DNA from: a virus
IMG/VR virus record: IMGVR_UViG_3300024999_000390
Coordinates: 1 to 24,333 of that record
DNA: 24,333 nt
Strand: one strand, 5' to 3'
Shown here: piece after piece, positions 22,621 through 24,333 of the stretch
Position numbering within the stretch: the stretch's first letter is position 1
How the letters are laid out: every line of letters starts with the position of its first letter
Notes under the pieces: model-generated
Seen by the model: the letters and a program-made list of their open reading frames with translations, nothing else
Databases searched by the model: none
What the model was told of the DNA's origin: nothing
Position numbers and translations under genes: made by a program

Positions 22621-24333
22621 ATTTTTCCTCACAATCTATAATTTTAGTAAATAACGAAAAATACTCTCCCTTATATTCAATATCACCATTTACATCTACA
22701 ATAGGATATACTATAGTATTGTTATTTTTCTTAAGTAAATTATCTAAAATTTCATTGCCACAAACATCCCAAGCAAATTGTTTTGAGAAATTATTCTTAT
22801 AGCACAAATCAATTACTATATTACACAATTCTTTTTCATTACTGCAAATCACATGTGCTCTATCTTTAAAATCTTTTTTGAATATAATTCTAGCATTTTG
22901 CTTATCTTCTTTGCTGTTTTTATTATTGGATAATGTCTGAGCATGTTGTCTTACCCTTACAGTATACTCTTCATACAATGTCTTAATATTTTTGTATGTT
23001 TTATTATTAACTACTTCTCCATCAATTAATATTTTATAATCAAATTCTTCTCCTTTACTTATACTTTTATATCCATCAAATTCTTTTTCTAGTCTAATAC
23101 AAATACGATTCATTGTTGATTTGTTAATGAATACTGGCATTTTACGATAGTAATAATATAAAAACCTATGTTCATCTTCAGTTTTATCTTCTTTGTTTAT
23201 CAGTTCTGCTACATCTAAACCAAATCTCATTAGACAATTCTTATTTGTATTATCAATATAACTCTTATATTTTTTCTTAACATATGGGTAGTTATAGATA
23301 AAGAAATAAGGTTTTTTATCTGCAAGAATACTTAATTGAAATTCTTTATCTTCCATATCTTTAGCGGTGAAATAATCATACCATTCTTTTGGTAATGGTT
23401 TGCTAATTATCCCCTTTAACTTATCAATTGCATTTTGTTGATAATTCTGACCACAAATAATCCTATATTGTAATTCTTTATATTCTTCACTTTCCTTATC
23501 AAATCCAGAAGCAACATCAATCATTGTAGTTATTTTATTGGTAATTGGGCCAATATCATCTCCAAAACAATCTTTATTAGCTTTTATTAGAAGTTCTTCA
23601 GTTATTACCTTCTTTGGAGCAACTTTTTGAATACAAATAACTGCATCTAACTCCCTAGTAGTACGTAATAAAACTGAATTATTCGTTGTCATGACGGCAT
23701 CTGCATCTTTATCCAGACCATTTAATGCATGAGAAGTAGTATCCCAAGAGTTAAATATGGTAACAGTATTCATGTATTTATACCAATCTTGCATATTTTT
23801 AGTAAATTGAAATCTAAGAATTCTAATATTATTATGGCATGTCATAGGAGCACGATAGCAAACTACTTTTTTAACTCCTTCATCACTCCAGTATTTAGAA
23901 TAAAATTCTCCAGATTGTAAAAGTCCTGTAACTTCTAACCCAAAAATACTCTGACAAAAACTATATGGGTCTCCAGAAACAGTAGAAAAATTACCTTTTA
24001 CTCTCAAAACTCCTATTTTTGATTCGTTTATACGTTTTTTTATCATATTATGTATCTTATTTCTCACAAAAGGATCATTTATCATTCTTTTATCTACCAT
24101 TAATGCTTTAATAAAGTCACTATCTTGAGAGTTATAACTATCTTCTGATATATGAATACCTTTAAGAAATAAAATACTTTTAATTGGGTCATTACCAAGC
24201 ACATCATTAATTTCTTGAATCGTTGGTCGAACCAATTCTTCAATATCTTCATCAGAAAGTTCATATGATTGTATAAATTGATAATTAAGATTCCTCTCAT
24301 TTTCCAATTTTTCTGGTGTCATTTTAGTTACAC
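22601..24333 (-). CDS. Phage DPBB RNA polymerase, YonO/QDE-1 type (partial, 5' end missing)
   Basis: The visible 573 residues from M at 24322, plus three more upstream codons in frame, run off the right edge with no ribosome-binding site, so the N-terminus is missing. GDPYSFCQSIFG (117-128), CYRAPMTCHNNIR (155-167) and NGLDKDADAVMTT (201-213) match, in order, the segments around the catalytic double-psi beta-barrel of beta'-like RNA polymerases. There R-A-P-T-L and N-A-D-F-D-G-D occur. The metal-binding Asp triad is D204, D206 and D208, with Ala where most relatives have Gly. Single-subunit enzymes of this group include SPbeta YonO, crAss-like phage polymerases and eukaryotic QDE-1 RNA-dependent polymerases. 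It probably transcribes a class of phage genes, but the template type cannot be read from sequence. A zinc-ribbon gene overlaps its stop. Confidence 0.72.
   Translation of the reverse strand, partial: VTKMTPEKLENERNLNYQFIQSYELSDEDIEELVRPTIQEINDVLGNDPIKSILFLKGIHISEDSYNSQDSDFIKALMVDKRMINDPFVRNKIHNMIKKRINESKIGVLRVKGNFSTVSGDPYSFCQSIFGLEVTGLLQSGEFYSKYWSDEGVKKVVCYRAPMTCHNNIRILRFQFTKNMQDWYKYMNTVTIFNSWDTTSHALNGLDKDADAVMTTNNSVLLRTTRELDAVICIQKVAPKKVITEELLIKANKDCFGDDIGPITNKITTMIDVASGFDKESEEYKELQYRIICGQNYQQNAIDKLKGIISKPLPKEWYDYFTAKDMEDKEFQLSILADKKPYFFIYNYPYVKKKYKSYIDNTNKNCLMRFGLDVAELINKEDKTEDEHRFLYYYYRKMPVFINKSTMNRICIRLEKEFDGYKSISKGEEFDYKILIDGEVVNNKTYKNIKTLYEEYTVRVRQHAQTLSNNKNSKEDKQNARIIFKKDFKDRAHVICSNEKELCNIVIDLCYKNNFSKQFAWDVCGNEILDNLLKKNNNTIVYPIVDVNGDIEYKGEYFSLFTKIIDCEEKYEINIK

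Overview
This window looks like part of a tailed (Caudoviricetes) phage or prophage genome from a low-GC Gram-positive host, probably a Clostridia- or Bacilli-type bacterium. The DNA is very AT-rich. Nearly every gene has a strong AGGAGG-type ribosome-binding site, TTG and GTG starts are common, and a virion-assembly module is present. Every supported gene lies on the minus strand, so transcription runs from high to low coordinates. Functions were assigned by reading motifs; no database search was run.

In transcription order, the right part (24333 to 18681) is a nucleic-acid-metabolism region. It holds the C-terminal part of a double-psi beta-barrel RNA polymerase (YonO/QDE-1 type, cut by the window edge), a zinc-ribbon protein, a 640-base gene-free stretch full of long-range inverted repeats, a small unknown protein, a PIN-PhoH ATPase, an HU-like protein, a tRNA-Thr(UGU) and a small Cys-rich protein. 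Next comes an 893-base gene-free region with a family of degenerate hairpin repeats. It leads directly into a Ro60/TROVE-like protein with a C-terminal von Willebrand A domain. The middle (16140 to 12171) has a 56-residue zinc ribbon too short for routine ORF calling, a calcineurin-like phosphoesterase, a ClpP-like protease, two unknown proteins and an ORF6N-domain protein. Two intrinsic terminators then close this block.

The left part (11866 to 1) is the packaging and head module: a free-standing HNH homing endonuclease with its own leader and terminator, a zinc-finger candidate small terminase, large terminase, portal, fused prohead protease/scaffold, a probable decoration protein and an HK97-fold major capsid protein with a terminator. 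A second homing endonuclease of the Vsr/EDxHD type and the start of one more gene follow. The large terminase is split: its N-terminal 42 codons sit in another frame and end at a TAG, so either a +1 frameshift or a sequence error is needed to make the full protein.

The most unusual content is non-coding. (1) Hairpin repeats upstream of the Ro-like gene are a candidate RNA partner or regulator. (2) The 21.27-21.85 kb stretch has at least seven inverted-repeat stems, three loops sharing CGACCA, and a complementary TGGTC bulge; it may be a large structured RNA. (3) The leader of the HNH gene can form a pseudoknot or two mutually exclusive stems. None of these could be matched to a named RNA family by eye.
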